From the NCBI RefSeq assembly GCF_000772045.1, contig NZ_CP009754.1, positions 2,914,001-2,978,000 of the forward strand: 64,000 nt of DNA, written 5' to 3'. Below the pieces are notes generated by a model, which worked only from the letters and a program-made list of their open reading frames with translations, did not search any database and was not told the DNA's origin. Both the position numbers and the translations under genes were made by a program. The stretch is from Streptomyces sp. CCM_MD2014. GTDB lineage: Bacteria > Actinomycetota > Actinomycetes > Streptomycetales > Streptomycetaceae. How positions within the stretch are numbered: position 1 is the stretch's first letter; every line of letters starts with the position of its first letter. This document shows, in pieces, positions 53,580 through 64,000 of the stretch.

Positions 53580-54407
53580 ATGCTCGTGCACAGATCCGGA
53601 TCGGCCCGCGGGCGGCGGTTCGCCGTCACCGGGATCCTGCTCGCCGCGTTCTCCCTCGTGTTCACGCTTCCCGCCGACGCCTCGTCGTCCGCGGACGTCC
53701 CGCCGCGCGGCTCCGCCCACATGGGCATGGGCGTCGCGGCCCACGACGGCGAACACGGCACCCCCGTCCCGGGCCGCGCGGTCCAGACGGAGGGCGTCGA
53801 CGTCTCCAGCCACCAGGGCAACGTCGCCTGGTCGACCCTGTGGAACAGCGGCGTCAAGTGGGCCTACGCCAAGGCCACCGAGGGGACGTACTACACCAAC
53901 CCCTACTTCGCCCAGCAGTACAACGGCTCCTACAACGTCGGCATGATCCGCGGCGCGTACCACTTCGCCACCCCGGACACGACGAGCGGCGCCACCCAGG
54001 CCAACTACTTCGTCGACCACGGCGGCGGCTGGTCCCGGGACGGCAAGACCCTGCCGGGCGCGCTCGACATCGAGTGGAACCCGTACGGCGCCACCTGCTA
54101 CGGCAAGTCGCAGAGCGGGATGGTCTCCTGGATCCGCGACTTCCTGAACACCTACAAGGCCCGTACCGGCCGGGACGCCGTGATCTACACGGCGACCAGC
54201 TGGTGGACCCAGTGCACCGGCAACTACGGCGGCTTCGCCTCGAACAACCCGCTCTGGATCGCCCGGTACGCCTCGACGGTGGGCACGCTGCCGGCCGGCT
54301 GGGGCTACTACACGATGTGGCAGTACACGTCGTCCGGTCCGACGGTCGGCGACCACAACAAGTTCAACGGCGCGCTGGACCGCGTCCAGGCGCTCGCGAA
54401 CGGCTGA
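53580..54407 (+). CDS. Secreted GH25 lysozyme (N,O-diacetylmuramidase type)
   Basis: This 275-residue cell-wall hydrolase has a signal peptide (FAVTGILLAAFSLVFTLPADA). The GH25 catalytic domain runs from VDVSSHQGNVAWSTLW through ALDIEW (the catalytic acids) to YYTMWQYTSSG. It matches the Chalaropsis/cellosyl-type Streptomyces lysozymes, which cleave both acetylated and plain muramic bonds. ATG 53580 follows CGGAGGCACGTC. No separate binding domain is present. A perfect hairpin follows the stop. Confidence 0.93.
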   Translation: MLVHRSGSARGRRFAVTGILLAAFSLVFTLPADASSSADVPPRGSAHMGMGVAAHDGEHGTPVPGRAVQTEGVDVSSHQGNVAWSTLWNSGVKWAYAKATEGTYYTNPYFAQQYNGSYNVGMIRGAYHFATPDTTSGATQANYFVDHGGGWSRDGKTLPGALDIEWNPYGATCYGKSQSGMVSWIRDFLNTYKARTGRDAVIYTATSWWTQCTGNYGGFASNNPLWIARYASTVGTLPAGWGYYTMWQYTSSGPTVGDHNKFNGALDRVQALANG

Positions 54408-54423
54408 CGGGCCCCATGGCACA

Positions 54424-54462
54424 GGGAAGGCCCGGGTTCCTCTCCGGAACCCGGGCCTTCCC
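54424..54462. terminator. Strong bidirectional hairpin between lysozyme gene and lon
   Basis: GGGAAGGCCCGGGTTCC and its exact complement enclose a five-base loop (TCTCC), 17 perfect pairs. It sits between the convergent ends of the GH25 and lon genes and could stop both transcripts. Confidence 0.85.
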
Positions 54463-54486
54463 CCCTTTCTCATCCGGTCGCGTCCG

Positions 54487-56910
<2,424 letters not shown>

Positions 56911-56932
56911 GATCTCCCCTTCGGCAGTCAAG

Positions 56933-56951
56933 TTGAGTTACATCGACTCAA
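56933..56951. promoter_or_regulatory. HAIR element (HspR site) upstream of lon
   Basis: TTGAGT, seven bases, ACTCAA matches the core of the HspR-binding HAIR consensus (CTTGAGT-N7-ACTCAAG), lacking only the outer C and G. It lies 23-41 bases before the lon start codon, a position suited to repression. Confidence 0.85.
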
Positions 56952-56984
56952 TGAAAGGGAGTCCGTGATTGTTCCCCACGGGGT

Positions 56985-57001
56985 GTTCGCTCTGAGCGAT
57001 C
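56985..57001. promoter_or_regulatory. ClgR-like operator upstream of lon
   Basis: GTTCGC-N5-GCG, with the dyad TCGCT-CTG-AGCGA, matches the published ClgR recognition pattern for clp and lon promoters. It lies about 75-90 bases upstream of lon, suitable for activation. Confidence 0.75.
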
Positions 57002-57095
57002 AAAACTCCGGGCCCGTGCACGCCGGGCACCCTGTCGGGTCAGCATCGCCGGACCGTCCGGCATTCCGCCGCCCGCCGAGTGCCAGGATGGGCCG

Positions 57096-57794
57096 ATGCC
57101 CCTCCCTAACCACGACTTCCCCGAGGCCCCCGAGGTGCTGGACCGGCGCGACGGTCCGTACGGCGAGGTGGTCCTGCGCCGGCACGGGACACTGCTGCAG
57201 ATCATCGCGAACGGCTGCTTCCTGATGGACACCTCCGACGGACGTTCGGAGCGGCGCCTGATCGACGCGGCGGCCGACGCCCTGGCCGCCGCCGGCGGGC
57301 GGACCGCACCGCACCTGCTGGTCGGCGGACTCGGCGTCGGCTTCTCCCTCGTCCACGCGGCCGCCGATCCCCGCTGGGGCCGGATCGCGGTGGTCGAACG
57401 CGAGGGCGCCATCATCGACTGGCACCGCACCGGACCGCTGGCCGCGCTCTCCGCCGGCGCCCTGGACGACCCCCGCACGGAGATCGTCGAGGCGGACCTG
57501 GTCGACTACGTCAATGAGACTTCCGACACGTACGACGCCCTGTGCCTGGACATCGACAACGGCCCCGGCTGGACCGTCACCGAGGGCAACGACGGGCTGT
57601 ACGCGCCGTCCGGACTGGCGGGCTGCGCGCGGCTGTTGAGGCCCGGCGGGGTGCTCGCCGTGTGGTCCGCGCAGCCCTCTCCGGAATTCGAAGAAACCTT
57701 GCGTAATGCCGGTTTCCAGCAGGTGCGTACCGAAGAGATCCCCGTTGCCCGGGGCGTTCCGGACGTCGTGCACATCGGCGTCGGGCCTGGATAG
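57096..57794 (+). CDS. Spermidine-synthase-like methyltransferase-fold protein
   Basis: This 232-residue protein has the spermidine-synthase Rossmann core. LLVGGLGVGFSLVHAAADPR is the nucleotide-binding loop, WGRIAVVEREGAIIDWHRTG follows, and YDALCLDIDNGPGW holds an acidic motif. The N-terminal beta domain is short. True polyamine synthesis is uncertain because the DxxD-type catalytic pair is not obvious; many actinobacterial homologues are of unknown role. ATG 57096 was chosen. It diverges from lon. Confidence 0.75.
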   Translation: MPLPNHDFPEAPEVLDRRDGPYGEVVLRRHGTLLQIIANGCFLMDTSDGRSERRLIDAAADALAAAGGRTAPHLLVGGLGVGFSLVHAAADPRWGRIAVVEREGAIIDWHRTGPLAALSAGALDDPRTEIVEADLVDYVNETSDTYDALCLDIDNGPGWTVTEGNDGLYAPSGLAGCARLLRPGGVLAVWSAQPSPEFEETLRNAGFQQVRTEEIPVARGVPDVVHIGVGPG

Positions 57795-57907
57795 CAAAGG
57801 CGCGGTGACTCCCCGTACGCTGCTGCCCTGACGCGGATCATTCAAGCGTCAAGCGCAGTCATGGGATCACCCCACGGATTCCGGAAAGCACACCTCAGGG
57901 GCGGGCG

Positions 57908-58642
57908 ATGGAGCAGACACAGACCTCCCACAACGGCACGGCCACCCAGGGCGCCCAGCGCCGGGTCCTGGTGGTCGAGGACGATCAGACGATCGTGGAC
58001 GCCATCGCGACCCGCCTGCGCGCCGAGGGTTTCCTGGTGCAGACGGCGGGCGACGGTCCGTCCGCCGTCGACACGGCCGAGGCGTGGCAGCCCGACCTGC
58101 TGATCCTCGACATCATGCTGCCCGGCTTCGACGGCCTGGAGGTCTGCCGCCGCGTGCAGGCCCAGCGGCCGGTGCCGGTGCTGATGCTCACCGCGCGCGA
58201 CGACGAGACGGACATGCTGGTCGGCCTCGGCGTCGGCGCCGACGACTACATGACCAAGCCGTTCTCGATGCGCGAGCTGGCCGCCCGCGTGCACGTGCTG
58301 CTGCGGCGGGTCGAGCGCGCCGTGGTGGCCGCCTCCACCCCGCGCAGCGGCATCCTGCGCCTGGGCGAGCTGGAGATCGACCACGCGCAGCGCCGGGTGC
58401 GGGTGCGCAGCGAGGACGTCCACCTCACGCCGACCGAGTTCGACCTGCTGGTCTGCCTGGCCAACACCCCGCGCGCCGTGCTCTCCCGCGAGCAGCTCCT
58501 CGCCGAGGTGTGGGACTGGGCGGACGCCTCCGGCACCCGGACCGTGGACAGCCACATCAAGGCGCTGCGCCGGAAGATCGGCGCCGAGCGCATCCGCACC
58601 GTGCACGGCGTGGGCTACGCGCTGGAGACGCCGACGCCATGA
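57908..58642 (+). CDS. OmpR/PhoB-type response regulator
   Basis: This 244-residue regulator has a receiver domain with phosphoacceptor Asp68 (LLILDIMLPGFDGLEV) and Lys in DDYMTKPFSMREL. A winged-helix DNA-binding domain follows (LTPTEFDLLVCLANTP, then RTVHGVGYALE). The stop overlaps the start of its kinase as ATGA. The signal and regulon are unknown from sequence. It is conserved next to kgd and lon in Streptomyces (from memory). Confidence 0.95.
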   Translation: MEQTQTSHNGTATQGAQRRVLVVEDDQTIVDAIATRLRAEGFLVQTAGDGPSAVDTAEAWQPDLLILDIMLPGFDGLEVCRRVQAQRPVPVLMLTARDDETDMLVGLGVGADDYMTKPFSMRELAARVHVLLRRVERAVVAASTPRSGILRLGELEIDHAQRRVRVRSEDVHLTPTEFDLLVCLANTPRAVLSREQLLAEVWDWADASGTRTVDSHIKALRRKIGAERIRTVHGVGYALETPTP

Positions 58643-59763
58643 GCCGGGGACGGGAAGCCGCACGGAGGAACCCCGGCCCCCGGAGAACCGGGGATCTCTG
58701 GGGTGGCGTACGCCCGTTCTCGATCAAGACCAAGCTGGGCGCGCTGGTCGTCACGTCCGTGCTGATCACCACCGGCCTGTCGGTGATAGCGGTGCACACC
58801 AAGACGGAGTTGCGCTTCATCACGGTGTTCTCGATGATCGCCACGCTGTTGATCACGCAGTTCGTGGCGCACTCGCTGACCGCGCCGCTGGACGAGATGA
58901 ACGCCGTCGCCCGGTCCATCTCGCACGGCGACTACACCCGGCGGGTAAGTGAGAACCGCCGCGACGAGCTGGGCGCCCTGGCCGTCACCATCAACCGCAT
59001 GGCCGACGACCTGGAGGCCCAGGACCTCCAGCGCAAGGAGCTGGTGGCAAACGTCTCGCACGAGCTGCGCACCCCCATCGCGGGCCTGCGGGCGGTGCTG
59101 GAGAACATCGTCGACGGGGTCACCGAGGCCGACCCGGAGACCATGCGCACGGCGCTCGGGCAGACCGAGCGGCTCGGCCGGCTGGTGGAGACGCTCCTCG
59201 ACCTCTCCCGCCTGGACAACGGCGTCATACCGCTGCGCAAGCGGCGCTTCGAGGTGTGGCCGTACCTCGCGGGCGTGCTGAAGGAGGCCAACATGGTGGC
59301 GTCGGCACGCGCGGGCATCGCCTCCGGCTCCGGCAGCCACACCCGCACCGACGTCCATCTGGCCCTCGACGTCTTCCCCGGCGACCTGACCGCGCACGCG
59401 GATCCCGAGCGCATCCACCAGGTGGTCGCCAACCTCATCGACAACGCCGTCAAGCACAGCCCGCCGCACGGCCGGGTCACCGTCCGGGCCCGGCGCGGCG
59501 AGCTGCCCGAGTCGCTGGAGCTGGAGGTGCTCGACGAGGGGCCGGGCATCCCCCGCTCGGAGTGGCGCCGGGTGTTCGAGCGGTTCAACCGGGGTTCGGT
59601 GTCGCGGCCGCACGGTCCGGGCAGCGACGGAGGCACCGGTCTGGGCCTCGCGATCGCGCGCTGGGCGGTGGATCTGCACGGCGGCCGGATCCGAGTGGCC
59701 GAATCCGAGCGGGGCTGCCGGATTCTCATCACTCTTCCGGGCCTGCCGTCGCGGTCCGGTTGA
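58639..59763 (+). CDS. Sensor histidine kinase, partner of the preceding regulator
   Basis: This 374-residue membrane kinase has helices at about 31-52 and 59-79 with almost no extracellular loop, so it probably senses within the membrane or cytoplasm. HAMP, then LVANVSHELRTPIAGL (His141), NLIDNAVKHS (N box) and GGTGLGLAIARWAVDLHGG (G box) are intact. It is translationally coupled to the regulator. Confidence 0.95.
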   Translation: MSRGREAARRNPGPRRTGDLWGGVRPFSIKTKLGALVVTSVLITTGLSVIAVHTKTELRFITVFSMIATLLITQFVAHSLTAPLDEMNAVARSISHGDYTRRVSENRRDELGALAVTINRMADDLEAQDLQRKELVANVSHELRTPIAGLRAVLENIVDGVTEADPETMRTALGQTERLGRLVETLLDLSRLDNGVIPLRKRRFEVWPYLAGVLKEANMVASARAGIASGSGSHTRTDVHLALDVFPGDLTAHADPERIHQVVANLIDNAVKHSPPHGRVTVRARRGELPESLELEVLDEGPGIPRSEWRRVFERFNRGSVSRPHGPGSDGGTGLGLAIARWAVDLHGGRIRVAESERGCRILITLPGLPSRSG

Positions 59764-60043
59764 CGTAGGGTTCGAAGCGGAGCGTCAAGATCCACGGCAT
59801 CCGCGCTGGCGGACACGTGTGATCAGCCACAGGCCCGCGTTTTCGAGGCGCCGGGCCTCGGTCTCCCGATCCCTCACACAGCGGAACCTCGCTTGTTTCC
59901 CGCCATTTCCAGCGCCGAAACGCGGTCTGTGATGTGACTTACGCGACGATGAACGGGCCCGGTCTGACCTTCGGGGTCGGCAAGGCGTAGCCTTGATTCC
60001 CGCTGTCCACCATCTTGTGAAGCGGAAGAGGGCGGTTCTCGCC

Positions 60044-63000
60044 GTGTCGCCACAGTCCCCCAGTAACTCGAGCATCTCGACCGACACCGACCAAGCGGGC
60101 ACCGCGGGAAAGAACCCCGCGGCCGCGTTCGGTGCCAATGAGTGGCTCGTCGACGAGATCTATCAGCAGTACCTCCAGGACCCGAACTCCGTGGACCGAG
60201 CCTGGTGGGACTTCTTCGCCGACTACAAGCCCGGAGCGGCGGCCCAGCCGGCCTCCGGCGCGGTGACCACGGACTCCGGCAGCACGCCGCAGGCCGCGCC
60301 CGCCCCGCAGGCGCAGGCCTCCGCCCCCGCCCAGCCGAAGGCGGCCGCCCCGGCTCCCGCGAAGCCGGCCGCGCAGCCCGCCGCCGCGCCCGCCGCTCCG
60401 GCGGCGAAGCCCGCCGCCGCCCCGGCCAAGCCCGCCGCCAAGCCGCAGGCGAAGGCCGCCGCGCCCGCCAAGGACGCCGACGCCGCCGCCGAGGGCCCCG
60501 AGCTGGTGACCCTGCGCGGCCCGGCCGCCGCGGTCGCGAAGAACATGAACGCCTCGCTGGAGCTGCCCACGGCCACGTCCGTGCGCGCGGTCCCGGTGAA
60601 GCTGCTGTTCGACAACCGCATCGTCATCAACAACCACCTCAAGCGTGCCCGGGGCGGGAAGATCTCCTTCACGCACCTGATCGGCTACGCGATGGTGCAG
60701 GCCATCAAGGCCATGCCGTCGATGAACCACTCGTTCGGCGAGAAGGACGGCAAGCCGACCCTGGTCAAGCCGGCCCACATCAACCTCGGCCTCGCCATCG
60801 ACCTGGTCAAGCCCAACGGCGACCGCCAGCTGGTCGTCGCGGCGATCAAGAAGGCCGAGACGCTGAACTTCTTCGAGTTCTGGCAGGCCTACGAGGACAT
60901 CGTCCGTCGCGCCCGCGACAACAAGCTGACGATGGACGACTTCACCGGCGTCACGGTCTCCCTGACCAACCCCGGCGGCCTCGGCACCGTCCACTCCGTG
61001 CCGCGCCTGATGCCCGGTCAGTCGGTCATCCTGGGCGTCGGCTCCATGGACTACCCGGCGGAGTTCCAGGGCACCAGCCAGGACACCCTGAACAAGCTCG
61101 GCATCTCGAAGGTCATGACGCTCACGTCGACCTACGACCACCGGGTCATCCAGGGCGCCGCCTCCGGCGAGTTCCTGCGCCAGGTCGCCAACCTGCTGCT
61201 CGGCGAGAACGGCTTCTACGACGACATCTTCAAGGCGCTGCGCATCCCCTACGAGCCGGTCCGCTGGCTCAAGGACATCGACGCCTCGCACGACGACGAC
61301 GTCACCAAGGCCGCCCGCGTCTTCGAGCTGATCCACTCCTACCGGGTCCGCGGTCACGTCATGGCCGACACCGACCCGCTGGAGTACCAGCAGCGCAAGC
61401 ACCCCGACCTGGACATCACCGAGCACGGGCTCACCCTGTGGGACCTGGAGCGCGAGTTCGCGGTCGGCGGCTTCGCCGGCAAGTCCCTGATGAAGCTGCG
61501 CGACATCCTCGGCGTGCTGCGCGACTCGTACTGCCGCACCACCGGCGTCGAGTTCATGCACATCCAGGACCCGAAGCAGCGCAAGTGGATCCAGGACCGC
61601 ATCGAGCGCTCGCACACCAAGCCGGAGCGCGAGGAGCAGCTGCGCATCCTGCGCCGCCTGAACGCCGCCGAGGCCTTCGAGACGTTCCTCCAGACCAAGT
61701 ACGTCGGTCAGAAGCGGTTCTCCCTGGAGGGCGGCGAGTCCGTCATCCCGCTGCTCGACGCGGTCATCGACTCGGCGGCCGAGTCCCGCCTGGACGAGGT
61801 CGTCATCGGCATGGCCCACCGCGGCCGGCTGAACGTCCTGGCCAACGTGGTCGGCAAGTCGTACGCGCAGATCTTCCGCGAGTTCGAGGGCAATCTCGAC
61901 CCGAAGTCGATGCACGGCTCCGGCGACGTGAAGTACCACCTGGGCGCCGAGGGCACCTTCACCGGCCTGGACGGCGAGCAGATCAAGGTCTCGCTGGTCG
62001 CCAACCCCTCGCACCTGGAGGCGGTCGACCCGGTCCTGGAGGGCGTCGCCCGCGCCAAGCAGGACATCATCAACAAGGGCGGCACGGACTTCACCGTCCT
62101 GCCGGTGGCGATCCACGGCGACGCGGCCTTCGCGGGCCAGGGCGTGGTGGCCGAGACCCTGAACATGTCGCAGCTGCGCGGCTACCGCACCGGCGGCACG
62201 GTCCACGTCGTCATCAACAACCAGGTCGGCTTCACCGCCGCCCCGGAGTCCTCGCGCTCCTCGATGTACGCCACCGACGTGGCCCGCATGATCGAGGCCC
62301 CGATCTTCCACGTGAACGGCGACGACCCGGAGGCCGTGGTCCGCGTCGCGCGGCTCGCCTTCGAGTTCCGTCAGGCGTTCAACAAGGACGTGGTGATCGA
62401 CCTCATCTGCTACCGCCGCCGCGGTCACAACGAGTCGGACAACCCGGCCTTCACCCAGCCGCTGATGTACGACCTGATCGACAAGAAGCGCTCGGTGCGC
62501 AAGCTCTACACCGAGTCCCTCATCGGTCGCGGCGACATCACCCTGGAGGAGGCCGAGCAGGCGCTCCAGGACTACCAGGGCCAGCTGGAGAAGGTCTTCA
62601 CCGAGGTCCGCGAGGCCGTCTCCCAGCCGTCCGCCGCGGAGCCCTCGGACCCGCAGGCCGAGTTCCCGGTCGCCGTGAACACCGCGGTCAGCGCCGAGAC
62701 GGTCAAGCGGATCGCCGAGTCCCAGGTCAACATCCCCGACCACGTCACCATCCACCCGCGCCTGCTGCCGCAGCTGCAGCGCCGCGCGGCGATGGTCGAG
62801 GACGGCACGATCGACTGGGGCATGGGCGAGACCCTCGCCGTCGGCTCCCTCCTACTGGAGGGCGTCCCGGTCCGGCTGTCCGGCCAGGACTCGCAGCGCG
62901 GCACCTTCGGCCAGCGGCACGCGGTGGTCATCGACCGCGAGACGGGCGACGAGTTCACGCCGCTGCTGTACCTGTCCGAGGACCAGGCCCGGTACAACGT

Positions 63001-63859
63001 CTACAACTCGCTGCTCTCCGAGTACGCCGTGATGGGCTTCGAGTACGGCTACTCGCTGGCCCGCCCCGACGCGCTGGTGATGTGGGAGGCGCAGTTCGGC
63101 GACTTCGTCAACGGCGCCCAGACGGTCGTGGACGAGTTCATCTCGTCGGCCGAGCAGAAGTGGAACCAGACCTCCGGCGTCACCCTCCTGCTGCCGCACG
63201 GCTACGAGGGCCAGGGACCGGACCACTCCTCGGCCCGCATCGAGCGCTTCCTCCAGCTCTGCGCGCAGAACAACATGACGGTCGCGATGCCGACCCTGCC
63301 GTCGAACTACTTCCACCTCCTGCGGTGGCAGGTGCACAACCCGCACCACAAGCCGCTGGTGGTCTTCACCCCGAAGTCGATGCTGCGCCTGAAGGCCGCG
63401 TCCTCGAAGGCGGAGGAGTTCACGACGGGCCAGTTCCGCCCGGTCATCGGCGACGACTCGGTCGACCCGGCCGCCGTCAAGAAGGTCGTCTTCACCGCCG
63501 GCAAGGTCTACTACGACCTCGACGCCGAGCGGAAGAAGCGCGGCGTCACGGACACGGCCATCATCCGCATCGAGCGCCTGTACCCGCTGCCGGGTGCCGA
63601 GCTCCAGGCGGAGATCGCCAAGTACCCGAACGCCGAGAAGTACCTGTGGGCCCAGGAGGAGCCGGCGAACCAGGGTGCCTGGCCGTTCATCGCCCTCAAC
63701 CTGATCGACCACCTGGACCTGGCGGTCGGCGCCGACGTCCCGCACGGCGAGCGCCTGCGCCGCATCTCGCGGCCGCACGGCTCGTCCCCGGCCGTCGGTT
63801 CCGCCAAGCGGCACCAGGCCGAGCAGGAGCAGCTGGTGCGCGAGGTGTTCGAGGCGTGA
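60044..63859 (+). CDS. kgd: Multifunctional 2-oxoglutarate dehydrogenase E1 / E2-like (Kgd type)
   Basis: This central TCA-cycle enzyme has 1,271 residues. An N-terminal E1 arm ([20 protein letters not shown]) is followed by an Ala/Pro/Lys linker (about 62-155). An E2 acyltransferase-like domain with [16 protein letters not shown] comes next; its final motif carries Gln where lipoyl E2s have Asp. The thiamine-diphosphate E1 domain follows ([41 protein letters not shown]). It works with a separate E2/E3 and in actinobacteria is inhibited by the FHA protein GarA/OdhI. GTG 60044 gives the usual length. Confidence 0.95.
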   Translation: MSPQSPSNSSISTDTDQAGTAGKNPAAAFGANEWLVDEIYQQYLQDPNSVDRAWWDFFADYKPGAAAQPASGAVTTDSGSTPQAAPAPQAQASAPAQPKAAAPAPAKPAAQPAAAPAAPAAKPAAAPAKPAAKPQAKAAAPAKDADAAAEGPELVTLRGPAAAVAKNMNASLELPTATSVRAVPVKLLFDNRIVINNHLKRARGGKISFTHLIGYAMVQAIKAMPSMNHSFGEKDGKPTLVKPAHINLGLAIDLVKPNGDRQLVVAAIKKAETLNFFEFWQAYEDIVRRARDNKLTMDDFTGVTVSLTNPGGLGTVHSVPRLMPGQSVILGVGSMDYPAEFQGTSQDTLNKLGISKVMTLTSTYDHRVIQGAASGEFLRQVANLLLGENGFYDDIFKALRIPYEPVRWLKDIDASHDDDVTKAARVFELIHSYRVRGHVMADTDPLEYQQRKHPDLDITEHGLTLWDLEREFAVGGFAGKSLMKLRDILGVLRDSYCRTTGVEFMHIQDPKQRKWIQDRIERSHTKPEREEQLRILRRLNAAEAFETFLQTKYVGQKRFSLEGGESVIPLLDAVIDSAAESRLDEVVIGMAHRGRLNVLANVVGKSYAQIFREFEGNLDPKSMHGSGDVKYHLGAEGTFTGLDGEQIKVSLVANPSHLEAVDPVLEGVARAKQDIINKGGTDFTVLPVAIHGDAAFAGQGVVAETLNMSQLRGYRTGGTVHVVINNQVGFTAAPESSRSSMYATDVARMIEAPIFHVNGDDPEAVVRVARLAFEFRQAFNKDVVIDLICYRRRGHNESDNPAFTQPLMYDLIDKKRSVRKLYTESLIGRGDITLEEAEQALQDYQGQLEKVFTEVREAVSQPSAAEPSDPQAEFPVAVNTAVSAETVKRIAESQVNIPDHVTIHPRLLPQLQRRAAMVEDGTIDWGMGETLAVGSLLLEGVPVRLSGQDSQRGTFGQRHAVVIDRETGDEFTPLLYLSEDQARYNVYNSLLSEYAVMGFEYGYSLARPDALVMWEAQFGDFVNGAQTVVDEFISSAEQKWNQTSGVTLLLPHGYEGQGPDHSSARIERFLQLCAQNNMTVAMPTLPSNYFHLLRWQVHNPHHKPLVVFTPKSMLRLKAASSKAEEFTTGQFRPVIGDDSVDPAAVKKVVFTAGKVYYDLDAERKKRGVTDTAIIRIERLYPLPGAELQAEIAKYPNAEKYLWAQEEPANQGAWPFIALNLIDHLDLAVGADVPHGERLRRISRPHGSSPAVGSAKRHQAEQEQLVREVFEA

Positions 63860-63893
63860 GCCACTGACACCGCCCACGGCCACCACACCGTGC

Positions 63894-63929
63894 AGGGCCC
63901 GGCTCCGGAACTCTCCGGGGCCGGGCCCT
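63894..63929. terminator. Hairpin terminator after kgd
   Basis: AGGGCCCGGCTCCGG pairs with CCGGGGCCGGGCCCT over 15 positions (one G-T type mismatch) around a six-base loop. It lies between kgd and the convergent gene at the window edge and may serve both. Confidence 0.75.
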
Positions 63930-63957
63930 TCGGCGTTCCGGACCCCGCGGGGGCCGG

Positions 63958-64000
63958 TCAGGTCCGCTGGGGTTCGAAGTCCCAGAACGGGCGCTGCCGG
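63958..64000 (-). CDS. C-terminal end of a minus-strand gene
   Basis: An open frame enters from the right edge and ends at the TGA complementary to 63958-63960. Only about 13 residues are visible (RQRPFWDFEPQRT). The family cannot be judged. Confidence 0.4.
   Translation of the reverse strand, partial: RQRPFWDFEPQRT

Noticed and set aside
60142..63867. A 1,241-codon open frame out of phase with kgd
   Set aside because: Its Arg/Gly/Pro-rich translation has no domain, while the kgd frame has all catalytic motifs.

Overview
The window is a piece of a high-GC actinobacterial chromosome, almost certainly Streptomyces. It carries a complete whiE-type spore-pigment type II polyketide cluster, a conservon (CvnA-D), a Ku/LigD-polymerase pair, a lon gene with HAIR and ClgR-like sites upstream, and a 2-oxoglutarate dehydrogenase fused to an E2-like domain (Kgd type). 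From memory, the order from about 16.7 kb rightwards follows the S. coelicolor chromosome between the whiE locus and sucA (SCO532x down to SCO5281). No search was run.

Region 1, 1-16.7 kb, is accessory DNA. Its left end is the module of a pSAM2-type actinomycete integrative element on the minus strand: a small gene, repSA, xis and int, joined by 4-11 bp overlaps. The integrase has one frameshift and RepSA has two, so the element looks dead. Cargo follows. It holds a lower-GC P-loop ATPase gene (Sll1717-like) and a lower-GC two-gene cassette encoding a SLATT/DUF4231-type membrane protein and an unknown 134-residue protein, the latter between two 36-bp identical direct repeats 1,990 bp apart. 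Next come a three-gene minus-strand operon (unknown protein, AIPR nuclease-like protein, Hanks-type kinase) and a second operon (primase/polymerase-like protein plus two tandem 106-residue paralogues) divergent from an XRE/helical-repeat regulator. A phosphotransferase ends this part. The AIPR-kinase operon and the SLATT cassette are the best candidates for undescribed phage-defence systems.

Region 2, 16.7-28.6 kb, is the start of the conserved backbone: DUF523, a nitroreductase, an Lrp/AsnC regulator, an SMI1/KNR4 protein, then whiE. WhiE ORFVIII (FAD hydroxylase) is transcribed leftwards. ORFI-VII (SchA/CurD protein, cupin, KS-alpha, CLF, ACP, aromatase/cyclase, cyclase) are transcribed rightwards to a strong hairpin terminator. 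Together they make and tailor the grey aromatic spore pigment. The hydroxylase carries a collagen-like Gly/Pro/Ala insert of about 85 residues.

Region 3, 28.6-45.4 kb, holds a metzincin-like DUF3152 protein, a PPOX protein, a DUF4142 protein, the NHEJ genes ku and ligD-pol, which diverge around a perfect palindrome, a NERD-domain protein and a decayed tyrosine phosphatase. A lipoprotein/sensor-kinase pair has no response regulator. An SH3 protein preceded by a 10-bp repeat array, a FtsW/RodA plus PBP pair, an AurF-type diiron oxygenase with a TetR regulator, and a NlpC/P60 hydrolase complete it.

Region 4, 45.4-64 kb, holds a four-gene conservon followed by a styrene-monooxygenase-like flavoprotein, a PP2C-like phosphatase, a MarR regulator, a GH25 lysozyme, lon, a spermidine-synthase-like protein, a two-component system and kgd. 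The window ends in the tail of a minus-strand gene.
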